Assembly (NCBI RefSeq): GCF_030694375.1
Contig: NZ_JAUXYL010000038.1
Coordinates: 525,940 to 589,939, forward strand
Reading direction: 5' to 3'
Length of the DNA stretch: 64,000 nucleotides
Origin: Algoriphagus sp.
GTDB lineage: Bacteria; Bacteroidota; Bacteroidia; Cytophagales; Cyclobacteriaceae
Position 1 is the stretch's first letter; every line of letters starts with the position of its first letter. A program made the translations under genes and the position numbers. Below the pieces are notes generated by a model. It saw only the letters and a program-made list of their open reading frames with translations. It was not told the origin of the DNA and ran no database searches. Positions 45,962-54,008 of the stretch are shown piece by piece.

Positions 45962-47965
45962 TTAATATCCCACTAACTCCTTTAGTTTTTTCTTAAACCG
46001 CTCGGTTGGCAAAAACTGCTTCTCAAGCTTTGGGGCAAATGGAACAGGCGTATCCATGCTGCCTTCCCGCATCACCGGAGCATCCAGCCAGCGGAAACAA
46101 TGCTCCGAAATCCAGGCGCAAATCTCCGCTCCAATCCCTCCTGTAAGCGTGTCTTCGTGAAGGAAAATCACCTTTCCGGTTTTCTTCACCGTCTCAGCGA
46201 CTGCTTCCTGATCCCAAGGTAACAGCGTTCGCAAATCCAGAATATCAGCGGATATACCCAATTCTTCAATTGCTTTCACCGCCCAATGCACCCCCATGCC
46301 ATAGGTGATGATGGATACTTGTGAGCCCTCTTTTGCCAAAGCCGCTTTTCCCACTTCCACTGTGTAGTAGCTGTCCGGCACAGACCCCGAAATGGAACGA
46401 TAGAGCATTTTGTGCTCAAAATAGAGGTAAGGATTGGAATCTTCCAATGCCGCGTTGAGTAAGCCTTTAGCATCGTGGGGATTGGAAGGATAGACGATTT
46501 TCAGACCGGGTGTATGAAAAAACCAGGCTTCATTGGATTGGGAATGGAAAGGTCCGGCAGCAGAACCTGCCCCAGTAGGCATTCGGATCACCACGTCTGC
46601 ATTTTGGCCCCAGCGGTAGTGGATTTTTGCAAGATTGTTTACGATCTGATTGAATCCTACACTTACAAAGTCCGCAAACTGCATCTCGACCATCGCTTTG
46701 AAACCTTTGATGGATAGCCCAAGTCCGGCACCGATAATGGCGCTTTCGCAAAGCGGGGTATTTCTCACTCGATCTCCACCAAATTTGGTTTTGAAGCCAT
46801 CCGTGATCTTGAAAACTCCGCCATATTGGCCGATGTCCTGACCCATAAGGATGAGATTCGGGTATTTTTCCATGGACTGTCTCAGTCCATCACTGATCGA
46901 ATCAATGAAACGCTTTTCAGTACTTGATCCTTCCGGTTCAATTACTTTTTGGGAAAAGGGTGCATAGACATCTGCCAGTTCCTCCTCCAGATTTGGAGTG
47001 ATTTCTTCTTCGGCAAATGCGACCTCCAAGGCTTCGTTGATCGCTTTTTTGACTTTTTTATTCAGTTTCTCTTTGGTTGCTGCATCGAGCACGCCGATGG
47101 ATTCGAGGTATGCCTCGAAGTTTTCTACCGGATCAAGCTGAGCCCATTCTTCCATCAAATTCTTGGGTACGTACTTCGTTCCGGAAGCTTCTTCATGGCC
47201 ACGCATACGGAAGGTGATCGCTTCAACCAGAATCGGCCTCGGGCTTTCCCGAATGTCTTTTGCCAATCTCAGAATGGTGTCATATACCTCCAGCACATTG
47301 TTTCCCTGTACCCGAACAGCCTCCATGCCATAGCCGGGGCCTTTTTCGGTAAAATAGTTGAATGCAAACTGCTCTTCGCTTGGAGTCGACAAGCCGTAGC
47401 CATTGTGCTCGACTACAAAAATCACGGGCAGCTTCCAAACTGCCGCGACATTTAATCCTTCATGAAAATCACCCTCCGAACTCGCCCCGTCACCTGAGAA
47501 AACCAAGGTCACCTTCTTTTCCCCGTAAAGTTTATCTGCCAAGCCGATCCCGTCTGCTATCGCCAACTGAGGACCGAGGTGAGAAATCATCCCCACAATG
47601 TGATGCTCGATACTTCCAAAGTGAAATGAGCGATCCCGACCTTTGGTGAAGCCTGACTTTTTTCCCTGAAACTGTGCAAATAGCCGTTCCAAAGGCATAT
47701 TTCTTCCTGTGAAAACCCCAAGGTTTCGATGCATAGGAAGGATGAATTCATCAGGAGCGAGTGCATTGACTGCACCGATTGAAATTGCCTCTTGACCCCA
47801 ACCACTAAACCATTTCGAGATTCTTCCCTGACGAAGGAGAATGAGCATTTTCTCCTCGATCCGACGTGGCATGATCAGGGACTCGTAAAGTTTTAGCAGT
47901 GTTTCATCCGAGTGATTCTTTCTGTCAAAAGTTAATGTTTGGGCATTTGGGGCTGTGAATTCCAT
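45962..47965 (-). CDS. 2-oxoacid dehydrogenase E1, fused alpha and beta subunits
   Basis: This thiamine-diphosphate enzyme decarboxylates a branched-chain 2-oxoacid or pyruvate and passes the acyl group to lipoyl-E2. Residues about 1-330 are the alpha part, with ThDP motif GDGASSEGDFHEGLNVAAVWKLPVIFVVEHNG and the phosphorylation-loop-like RGHEEASGTKY. Residues about 345-667 are the beta part (ILMGQDIGQYGGVFKIT, NTPLCESAIIGAGLGLS, MPTGAGSAAGPFHSQS, DLRTLLPWD). Such fusions are common in Bacteroidota and are usually annotated as branched-chain E1. E2 and E3 genes are not nearby. The lipoyl group for E2 would depend on lipA at 27.5-28.4 kb. Confidence 0.93.
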   Translation of the reverse strand: MEFTAPNAQTLTFDRKNHSDETLLKLYESLIMPRRIEEKMLILLRQGRISKWFSGWGQEAISIGAVNALAPDEFILPMHRNLGVFTGRNMPLERLFAQFQGKKSGFTKGRDRSFHFGSIEHHIVGMISHLGPQLAIADGIGLADKLYGEKKVTLVFSGDGASSEGDFHEGLNVAAVWKLPVIFVVEHNGYGLSTPSEEQFAFNYFTEKGPGYGMEAVRVQGNNVLEVYDTILRLAKDIRESPRPILVEAITFRMRGHEEASGTKYVPKNLMEEWAQLDPVENFEAYLESIGVLDAATKEKLNKKVKKAINEALEVAFAEEEITPNLEEELADVYAPFSQKVIEPEGSSTEKRFIDSISDGLRQSMEKYPNLILMGQDIGQYGGVFKITDGFKTKFGGDRVRNTPLCESAIIGAGLGLSIKGFKAMVEMQFADFVSVGFNQIVNNLAKIHYRWGQNADVVIRMPTGAGSAAGPFHSQSNEAWFFHTPGLKIVYPSNPHDAKGLLNAALEDSNPYLYFEHKMLYRSISGSVPDSYYTVEVGKAALAKEGSQVSIITYGMGVHWAVKAIEELGISADILDLRTLLPWDQEAVAETVKKTGKVIFLHEDTLTGGIGAEICAWISEHCFRWLDAPVMREGSMDTPVPFAPKLEKQFLPTERFKKKLKELVGY

Positions 47966-48404
47966 TTAGATCGATTTTCGAATCTAAGGTAAGAGAAGGC
48001 TTGAATTCGGCAAAAGGATTTTGGATTTGGAGAAATTTGATTAGGCCAACTTCTCACAGATGAACACAGATAAAACCACAGATTTTGACAGATTTAAAAA
48101 AACAGGTTTGTTCAAAGATTTGAAATCCGAGGCTTCGACTTCGCTCAGCCTGACAAATGGCCTCCCTTGCATAGCGCCCCGACTTTCGTCGGGGCAAAAA
48201 GTAAATGCAAGGAGTTAAAAAGTATTTGCTGTACGGTTCAAAATTAGACAAAGCATTTTCCGCAGCGCCAAGTCCTACGTTAAGGTTGTTTTATCAAAGT
48301 GTTAAGCGGGGAGTTGGAAAGTGGTAAGGTTTGAAGGTTGAAAAGTTGAGGCTACCGAACTTTGCAACTTTCCAACTTTCTTCACTTTTCAACCCAATTT
48401 TACC
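47966..48404. repeat. Repeat-rich intergenic region upstream of rimO
   Basis: No gene is seen in this 440 nt spacer. It is a mosaic of repeats: four CACAGAT-like units at 10-12 nt spacing (48054-48093); a palindrome with GGCT/AGCC ends and a TTCGACTTCGCTC core (48131-48150); a nested hairpin with inner stem GCCCCGAC/GTCGGGGC (48176-48195) inside an outer stem CTCCCTTGCAT/ATGCAAGGAG (48162-48214); and GTTGGAAAGT/ACTTTCCAAC-type inverted copies (48313-48392). Similar short repeats are common in Bacteroidota genomes as I recall. The last block runs into the rimO promoter. Confidence 0.7.
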
Positions 48405-48412
48405 TACCTTTG
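48405..48412 (+). promoter_or_regulatory. Promoter -7 box for rimO
   Basis: TACCTTTG matches the Bacteroidota -7 consensus and lies 24 nt upstream of the GTG start of rimO. The surrounding CAACCCAATTTTAC segment recurs upstream of the PfkB gene (52773-52794), there as TACCTTTC. No clear -33 TTTG is seen. Confidence 0.55.
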
Positions 48413-48436
48413 CCCACCCAAATTCAAGGAATATCA

Positions 48437-49750
48437 GTGAAAGCGAGAACATTAAAGAAAGACAAGGTCAATATCATCACCATGGGTTGCTCCAAAAACC
48501 TGGTGGATTCAGAAGTGCTTTTAACCCAACTCAGAGGCAACGGAATCAATGCCCTCCACGAGTCTAACGCTCAGGACAACAATATCATCATCATCAACAC
48601 CTGCGGATTTATCGATAACGCCAAGCAGGAATCGATCGATACGATTTTGCAATATGTCGATGCCAAGGAGCAAGGGTTGGTGGATAAAGTATATGTGACC
48701 GGATGTCTTTCACAGCGCTACAAGGACGATTTGGAAAAGGAAATTCCGCAGGTAGATGCTTTTTTTGGCACGCGAGATTTGCCTGCGATTTTGAAGAAAT
48801 TCAAAGCGGACTATAAACATGAGTTGGTGGGTGAGCGTCTTTTGACTCACTCGGCCCACTATGCCTACATGAAGATTTCCGAGGGTTGCGACAGGCCATG
48901 TTCCTTCTGTGCCATTCCTATTATGCGTGGCGGGCATATTTCACGACCGATCGAGGATTTAGTCAAAGAAGCCAAGCATAAAGCTGCAGGGGGAACCAAA
49001 GAACTGCTTTTGATCGCACAGGATTCCACCTACTACGGCTTGGATATCTATAAGAAGCGAAACCTAGCAGAATTGCTTCGAAATCTTTCCGACGTGGAGG
49101 GTATCGACTGGATCCGCTTGCATTATGCCTATCCTACAGGATTTCCAATGGATGTGATCGAGGTGATGAAGGAGCGTCCGAATATCTGCAAGTATCTGGA
49201 TATCCCATTACAGCACGGTTCGACTGATGTGCTGAAGGCCATGCGACGTGGGACTACCCGCGAAAAGCAGGAAGAACTTATTCACAGTATCCGGGAAATG
49301 ATTCCTGAGATTGCTATTCGAACCACCTTGATTGCTGGACATCCAGGTGAGGGAGAAAAGGAATTTCAGGAGATGGTGGACTTTGTGGAGCGGATGAAGT
49401 TTGAGCGATTGGGTGTGTTTACTTATTCTCACGAAGAAAATACCCATGCTTTCTCCATGGAGGACAAGCTTTCACAAGAGGAAAAGCAAAGTCGGGCCAA
49501 TCACCTGATGGAAGTACAGGAGCAAATCAGCTACGACCTCAATCAGGAGAAAATCGGCAAAACCTTCAAAGTGCTAATCGATAAAAAAGAAGGCGGACAT
49601 TTTGTGGGCCGAACCGAATTTGACTCTGTCGAAGTAGATAATGAAGTGCTGATCGATGCTTCCAAGTTCTACTGTCGAGTTGGAGACTTTGTACAGACCA
49701 AGGTTTTTGAAGCTACGGAGTTTGATCTGTATGCGACGGTGGAGGGTTAA
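48437..49750 (+). CDS. rimO: Ribosomal protein S12 methylthiotransferase
   Basis: RimO is a radical-SAM methylthiotransferase that modifies an aspartate of ribosomal protein S12. The N-terminal MTTase domain begins VNIITMGCSKNLVDSEVL; its three cluster cysteines are in MGCSKN, NTCGFI and TGCLSQ. The radical-SAM motif is CDRPCSFC, and a C-terminal TRAM domain follows (about residues 370-437). The start is taken as GTG at 48437 because the family's N-terminus (KARTLKKDKVNIIT) begins there, 24 nt after a promoter -7 box. An ATG at 48362 lies within the repeat region upstream and would add 25 unrelated residues. Confidence 0.93.
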   Translation: MKARTLKKDKVNIITMGCSKNLVDSEVLLTQLRGNGINALHESNAQDNNIIIINTCGFIDNAKQESIDTILQYVDAKEQGLVDKVYVTGCLSQRYKDDLEKEIPQVDAFFGTRDLPAILKKFKADYKHELVGERLLTHSAHYAYMKISEGCDRPCSFCAIPIMRGGHISRPIEDLVKEAKHKAAGGTKELLLIAQDSTYYGLDIYKKRNLAELLRNLSDVEGIDWIRLHYAYPTGFPMDVIEVMKERPNICKYLDIPLQHGSTDVLKAMRRGTTREKQEELIHSIREMIPEIAIRTTLIAGHPGEGEKEFQEMVDFVERMKFERLGVFTYSHEENTHAFSMEDKLSQEEKQSRANHLMEVQEQISYDLNQEKIGKTFKVLIDKKEGGHFVGRTEFDSVEVDNEVLIDASKFYCRVGDFVQTKVFEATEFDLYATVEG

Positions 49751-49762
49751 TACCTAGGTTTT

Positions 49763-49949
49763 GCTGCTTTTCCGAAAGCAGCACTGGAAAATGTCCAGCT
49801 TCAGGAGAAGCAGGACAACTGACAGTAAATTGGGTTTTGCTGCTTTTCCTAAAGCAGCATATTAATCTACTGATCAAAATGAGTCCAGCTTCATGAGAAG
49901 CAGGACAATTAATAATGAAATTGTGTTATGCTGCTTTTCCGAAAGCAGC
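49763..49949. repeat. REP hairpin array upstream of the RAYT gene (five units)
   Basis: Two hairpin types alternate. Type A, GCTGCTTTTCCGAAAGCAGC or its T variant, is at 49763-49782, 49839-49858 and 49930-49949. Type B, with core AGCTTCAGGAGAAGC inside GTCC/GGAC, is at 49793-49816 and 49883-49906. Reverse-complemented, A reads CTGCTTTAGGAAAAGCAG against B's CTGCTTCAGGAGAAGCAG, so A and B are the same REP in opposite orientations. Spacers are 10-24 nt. The array starts 12 nt past the rimO stop and ends 38 nt before the transposase ATG. Confidence 0.85.
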
Positions 49950-49987
49950 TTTATTATTAATTTTAATCATCGTCACTTTTTAGATTT

Positions 49988-50533
49988 ATGAAGCCTTTTC
50001 AAGTTTCAGATCAACACTCAATGTATTTTTTGACCCTAACCATAGAGGGATGGATTGATGTGTTCACTCGAAAGGAATACAAATTGGATGTCGTAGACAG
50101 TTTAAATTTTTGCGTTGAACACAAGGATTTGGAAATTTATGCCTGGTGTTTGATGTCAAATCACCTTCATTTACTTTGTAGATCCAAAGAAGCGTTCAAG
50201 CTTTCTAACACCCTTCAGGACTTTAAGAAATTCACTGCCAAAAAAATTCTGGCTAGTTTGGAAAAAGAGAGCATTGAGTCGAGATCTGGATGGATATTGG
50301 GTTTTTTTAGGATTCGAGGGGAGGCACAAGAAAGAATTACCAAGTATAAATTTTGGAAGGATGGTCTTCATGCTATTTTAATTGAATCAAGTGCTTTTTT
50401 TGAGCAAAAGCTTCATTACATTCATCAAAATCCAGTTGAAGCTATGATTGTTGAAGAGAGTGAGGATTATATATTTAGCTCCGCAAAAGATTATGCTGGT
50501 AAAAAGGGATTGGTGAAAGTTGAGCTATATTGA
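49988..50533 (+). CDS. REP-associated tyrosine transposase (RAYT, IS200-like Y1)
   Basis: This 181-residue Y1-type HUH nuclease has the HUH motif in MSNHLHLLCR (about residues 57-66) and the catalytic tyrosine in KLHYIHQNPV near residue 144. Its N-terminus YFLTLTIEGWIDVFTRKEYK is typical of the Bacteroidota RAYT group. It is probably a single-strand DNA nuclease/transferase that recognises REP hairpins. Five REP hairpins lie upstream and three downstream, in alternating orientation. Such RAYTs are usually single-copy and domesticated rather than mobile as an IS. The reading frame is intact. Confidence 0.9.
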   Translation: MKPFQVSDQHSMYFLTLTIEGWIDVFTRKEYKLDVVDSLNFCVEHKDLEIYAWCLMSNHLHLLCRSKEAFKLSNTLQDFKKFTAKKILASLEKESIESRSGWILGFFRIRGEAQERITKYKFWKDGLHAILIESSAFFEQKLHYIHQNPVEAMIVEESEDYIFSSAKDYAGKKGLVKVELY

Positions 50534-50541
50534 TTCTAGAA

Positions 50542-50649
50542 GTTCTGCTTCAGGAGAAGCAGAACAACAAGCCCGTATTTTGCTGCTTTTCCTAAAGCAG
50601 CAAAATAATATACTGATAAAAATGAGTCCTGCTTCAGGAGAAGCAGGAC
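50542..50649. repeat. REP hairpin array downstream of the RAYT gene (three units)
   Basis: There are two type B units at 50542-50565 and 50626-50649 and one type A unit at 50582-50601. In the first B unit the outer stem is GTTC/GAAC instead of GTCC/GGAC, a compensatory change of both arms that keeps the base pair. The A-B pair 50582-50649 with its 24 nt spacer is a close copy of the pair 49839-49906 upstream, so near-identical A-B dyads flank the transposase gene on both sides. Confidence 0.85.
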
Positions 50650-50680
50650 AACAGGAGGTGGACAGCAGGAATCCTTACTG

Positions 50681-51298
50681 TTACCTCAACCGATAAGTAA
50701 CTCCAAAAGAATATCTCCCTACTGGACCCCGGCCGATTTCAGTTGATATGCCTAGGTTTTTAATTGGAAAATATCGAATAACTCCATTCAAACCTGCCAC
50801 ATAATTCATATCTTCTTCCATTGGATATTCTGACTCATCATAAGGTCTTCCGGGCACTTGAGGAGTTTTAATTTCTAAAGATTGAATGGTTACGCCACCA
50901 TACCCCAAAAGAAGAACCTCCCATTTTGCCTGATTTTTTATCCAGCCTAGTTGCTCTGAAAAGAATGTAGTTAAATCAAAGCCAAAGCGGAATCCCACCG
51001 GGATGTATTGTTTTTCAAATTCGATTTCAGTGAATTCTGTCAACTCTTGAATGTACCTTGCTCTGAAACTTGAGCTTCTGTTTTGAACTCCCAGATATGC
51101 ACCCAAAATCAGGTAATCGGTTAAATGTCTGTCTATTTACGATTGAAAATAAAGACTACTATTTTTCGATGGTGCATAACGATAAGCATCTGGTGAAACC
51201 GATACCCCAATTGTCCACTTGGAAGTTTCTTTTTGTGTTTGGCTTACAGCGTACTGGCTGATTCCGATCGATAGAAAAATGAAAAATATCCTATTCAT
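50681..51298 (-). pseudogene. Outer membrane protein gene interrupted by an in-frame stop
   Basis: Starting at the ATG at 51298, a signal peptide (MNRIFFIFLSIGISQYAVSQ) and about 33 further residues are read, ending at TAA (51137-51139, codon 54). The same frame continues without any shift: IDRHLTDYLILGAYLGVQNR and on to a C-terminus GRYSFGVTYRLR at 50681. Together, 206 codons look like one small outer membrane beta-barrel protein. A single change (for example GAA to TAA) would explain the break. The downstream part alone has a TTG at 51106 but no export signal. It lies just after the REP array. Function unknown. Confidence 0.75.
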
Positions 51299-51478
51299 AA
51301 AAGCTTCTTTTTTCTCTAAAAATGTGAAAGTAATTCAAATAGATCAATAGTTTGATAGTGAAATTTTCTTGAGACTCTTAACTTTTTTTCAAATAAGCTT
51401 TAAAACTGACGTTTCAAAAAAGCTACATTTTTGCCCTTTCCTCCACATCCCCTAATTTAGCCGATTAAAATCCTCCGA

Positions 51479-52642
51479 ATGAAGCTGATCGAAGTTGCCA
51501 CACCTGCCCATCAAAAAGAATTTATCGAGATGGCGGTAGAGCTCTATAAAAATGAGAAAAACTGGATCCGACCCCTTGATGCAGATATTGAAGGGCTTTT
51601 TCATCCTGAGACCAATAAGCTTTTCCGCAATGGAGCCAAAGCCAAACGCTGGTTGCTCCACCATGAAAATGGACAAATCATCGGTCGTGTGGCAGCCTTC
51701 ATCAATCCCAAAATGAAAGAAAAGCAGCCGACAGGTGGTGTGGGATTTTTCGAATGCATCAACGACCAATCCGCAGCTTTCCTGCTTTTTGATACGGCAA
51801 AGTCTTGGCTCGAAAGCGAAGGAATGGAAGCGATGGACGGCCCGATTAATTTTGGTGAGCGGGACAAATGGTGGGGACTTTTGGTGGATGGTTTTACCGA
51901 GCCGAACTACAACATGCCCTGGAATTTTGGGTACTACCAGAAGTTTTTTGAGGATTATGGGTTTAAGCTCTATTTCAAACAATACACCTACATGCGTCCG
52001 GTGCAGGATCTCGGCTTTGACGAAAAGATGATCCAGCGCGCCAATGCGATCATGGCAAATTCGGATTATTCCTTCCGATATATCCGGGGAAAAGAGCTTC
52101 AGGAAAAAGCGCCGGAGTATTTCATGACCGTCTATAACAAGGCTTGGGCTAGACACATGGGCAAATCCATCGCGCTCAAAGAAGCGCAACTGATGTTTGG
52201 CAAGATGAAGCCAATCATTGATCCTCGGCTGATTTATTTTGCATTCTTCAAGGGTGAACCGGTTGGATTTTTCATCCAAATCCCCGAGATCAATCAGATT
52301 TTCAAACATGTCAATGGGAAAATGAACTTGGTCGGCAAGTTGAAATTCTTGTGGTACAAGACCTTTTCACCTCCCAATAAAATGCTCGGCCTGGTCTTTG
52401 GCGTAGTACCGGAGCATCAGGGTAAAGGGGTGGAAAGTGCCATGATCATCAGCTATGATAAGATGAGTGGAAAGGCCTCTTTCCCTTACAAAACCATCGA
52501 AATGAACTGGATCGGGGACTTCAACCCAAAGATGATGCGGGTCTGTGAGCAACTTTTGGCGACGATCTATAAGACCCACCATACGTATCGATACCTGTTT
52601 GATCGTGAAAAACCGTTTGAAAGACACCCTATCTTTGATTAA
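51479..52642 (+). CDS. GNAT-fold-like conserved protein of unknown function
   Basis: The protein has 387 residues with no signal or membrane segments. The first third (VELYKNEKNWIRPLDADIEGLF, GRVAAFINPKMKEKQPTGGVGFFEC) and the last third (MLGLVFGVVPEHQGKGVESAMI) resemble GNAT acyltransferase strands, the latter with a Q-x-x-G-x-G-like loop EHQGKGVE. A tandem GNAT arrangement is therefore plausible. I recall homologues annotated only as hypothetical in Bacteroidota. It stands alone between the broken outer membrane gene (divergent) and the PfkB kinase gene. Confidence 0.7.
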   Translation: MKLIEVATPAHQKEFIEMAVELYKNEKNWIRPLDADIEGLFHPETNKLFRNGAKAKRWLLHHENGQIIGRVAAFINPKMKEKQPTGGVGFFECINDQSAAFLLFDTAKSWLESEGMEAMDGPINFGERDKWWGLLVDGFTEPNYNMPWNFGYYQKFFEDYGFKLYFKQYTYMRPVQDLGFDEKMIQRANAIMANSDYSFRYIRGKELQEKAPEYFMTVYNKAWARHMGKSIALKEAQLMFGKMKPIIDPRLIYFAFFKGEPVGFFIQIPEINQIFKHVNGKMNLVGKLKFLWYKTFSPPNKMLGLVFGVVPEHQGKGVESAMIISYDKMSGKASFPYKTIEMNWIGDFNPKMMRVCEQLLATIYKTHHTYRYLFDREKPFERHPIFD

Positions 52643-52786
52643 TTACGATGTATGAGGAACGAAATACGAACATCTTTTGAACCTCAACCTTAAATTTCAA
52701 GACTGCCATTTTCTTGATAAAATGTCGAATTTCGAACTCCGAATATCGAATAATGAAGTGTAAGCAACCTTCCAACCCAACTTTAC
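52643..52786. repeat. Intergenic repeat with TCGAA units
   Basis: The spacer holds TCGAATTTCGAACTCCGAAT (52725-52744) and related CGAA/TCGA units at about 8 nt spacing, with an earlier GAACGAAATACGAAC block (52660s). A CAACCCAACTTTAC segment then leads into the TACCTTTC box, like that in front of rimO. No coding frame is seen. Confidence 0.55.
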
Positions 52787-52794
52787 TACCTTTC
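52787..52794 (+). promoter_or_regulatory. Promoter -7-like box for the PfkB kinase gene
   Basis: TACCTTTC differs by one base from TANNTTTG and lies 28 nt upstream of the ATG, at nearly the same distance as the related box before rimO. It is carried within the same CAACCCAAYTTTAC repeat. Confidence 0.45.
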
Positions 52795-52822
52795 AACTTT
52801 ACAACTTTCCAACTATTAAAAA

Positions 52823-53818
52823 ATGAAAAAATACGACGTAACAGGCATCGGTAATGCCTTGGTAGATATCGAGTTCAAAGTAAAAGACCAGTTTTTCTTG
52901 GACAATAAGGTCGAAAAAGGCTTGATGACCTTAGTGGATGGGGAGCGTCAAAACTCACTCATGCAAGTCATCAATACCGAAGAGGCCAAAAAGCAGGCGG
53001 GAGGCTCAGCTGCAAATTCGGTGGTTGCAGTTAGTCAGTTCGGAGGGAAATCCTACTATTGCTTTCGTGTAGCTAACGATGAATTGGGGCATTTTTACTT
53101 AAAGGATTTGCAGGATTCAGGGGTAGACTCGGCTCTGACCGAGTCAAACCTTCAGGACGGAATCACCGGTAAATGCCTAGTGATGGTGACCGCAGATTCC
53201 GAGCGGACGATGAATACGTTCCTCGGCATTACTCAGAATTTTTCAGTAAAGGACATCAACGATTCAGCGATCAAAGATTCCAAATACCTATTTATCGAAG
53301 GGTATTTGATTACTTCCGAAAATGGGAAAACAGCAATGAAGCATGCCAAAAAAGTGGCTGAAGAAAACGGAGTAAAAGTCGCTTTGACCTTTTCGGATCC
53401 AGCGATGGTGAAATATTTTAGAGAGCCTTTCGATGAGGTGATTGGTGCAAGTGTTGATTTACTTTTTGCAAATGAAGAAGAGGCAATGCTTTTCACGGGT
53501 AAAGATAATCTGACCGAAGCTCGGGAGGAATTAAAAAAAGTGGCCAAGCATTTTGTCATTACGCAAGGGAAAAACGGGGCAATGATCTTTGACGGGGATA
53601 CGTTCATTGACATAGAGCCTTACAAAACCACAGCCATTGACAGTAATGGAGCAGGTGATATGTTTGCTGGAGCTTTCCTCTATGGAATTACAAATGGCCA
53701 CAGCTATGCATCCAGCGGGAAGTTGGCATCAATGGCAAGTTCAAAAATTGTCAGTCAGTTTGGCCCAAGATTGCAGTGGCATGAAGCGAAGGAAATCCTG
53801 AACAGATTAAATCCTTAA
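52823..53818 (+). CDS. PfkB family kinase, adenosine-kinase-like
   Basis: PfkB kinases phosphorylate sugars or nucleosides. The N-terminal GIGNALVDIEF, the substrate segment AGGSAANSVVAVSQFGG (residues about 57-73) and the anion-hole/catalytic motif DSNGAGDMFAGAFLYG (Asp base) near residue 273 are present. Segments FANEEEAMLFTG and FVITQGKNGAMIF are typical of the adenosine-kinase-like subgroup. The length of 331 residues is normal. Preferred substrate (adenosine or a sugar) is uncertain. It is followed by a terminator-like hairpin at 53832-53860. Confidence 0.87.
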   Translation: MKKYDVTGIGNALVDIEFKVKDQFFLDNKVEKGLMTLVDGERQNSLMQVINTEEAKKQAGGSAANSVVAVSQFGGKSYYCFRVANDELGHFYLKDLQDSGVDSALTESNLQDGITGKCLVMVTADSERTMNTFLGITQNFSVKDINDSAIKDSKYLFIEGYLITSENGKTAMKHAKKVAEENGVKVALTFSDPAMVKYFREPFDEVIGASVDLLFANEEEAMLFTGKDNLTEAREELKKVAKHFVITQGKNGAMIFDGDTFIDIEPYKTTAIDSNGAGDMFAGAFLYGITNGHSYASSGKLASMASSKIVSQFGPRLQWHEAKEILNRLNP

Positions 53819-53831
53819 GAAAAATTAACAG

Positions 53832-53860
53832 GGGAAAAATCAAAGATTTCTCCCCCGTTT
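53832..53860 (+). terminator. Terminator after the PfkB gene
   Basis: An 11 bp stem GGGGAAAAATC/GATTTCTCCCC with one mismatch is followed by a short T-rich tail. Confidence 0.6.
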
Positions 53861-54008
53861 ATCTTCTTTTTCCTGCAGCAGTGGATTTTTTAAACCTTTG
53901 ATGTACACTTTGCTGTTTACTTTGATACATGGTTTTTTTCGTATTTGAATTAAAACCTTCTAATTGCATTCTAATTTCTAAGTTGAATACTAACCCAATC
54001 TTTTTATC

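Noticed and set aside
46949..47455. Plus-strand open frame of 168 codons inside the E1 gene
   Set aside because: It is antisense to a confident E1 alpha/beta fusion; Cys/Phe-rich translation without motifs.
48176..48195. Rho-independent terminator
   Set aside because: The hairpin is GC-rich with a tetraloop, but it lies upstream of both flanking genes and has only A-rich, not T-rich, sequence after it on the plus strand; treated as a repeat.
48362..48436. Upstream ATG start for rimO
   Set aside because: The 25 extra residues are read from the intergenic repeat and promoter -7 box; the family N-terminus begins at the GTG at 48437.
49763..49949. CRISPR-like repeated array
   Set aside because: Repeats are self-palindromic, alternate in orientation, spacers are only 10-24 nt and partly conserved, and the neighbour is a RAYT, not Cas genes. 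It is a REP array.
51137..51139. Recoding of the in-frame stop as selenocysteine or pyrrolysine
   Set aside because: The codon is TAA, not TGA or TAG, and no recoding element is visible, so mutation or error is the simpler explanation.
51452..52309. Long minus-strand open frame of 285 codons
   Set aside because: It lies antisense to the GNAT-like gene, whose product has a sensible composition and family resemblance; the antisense translation is low-complexity His/Arg/Phe-rich and has no motif.
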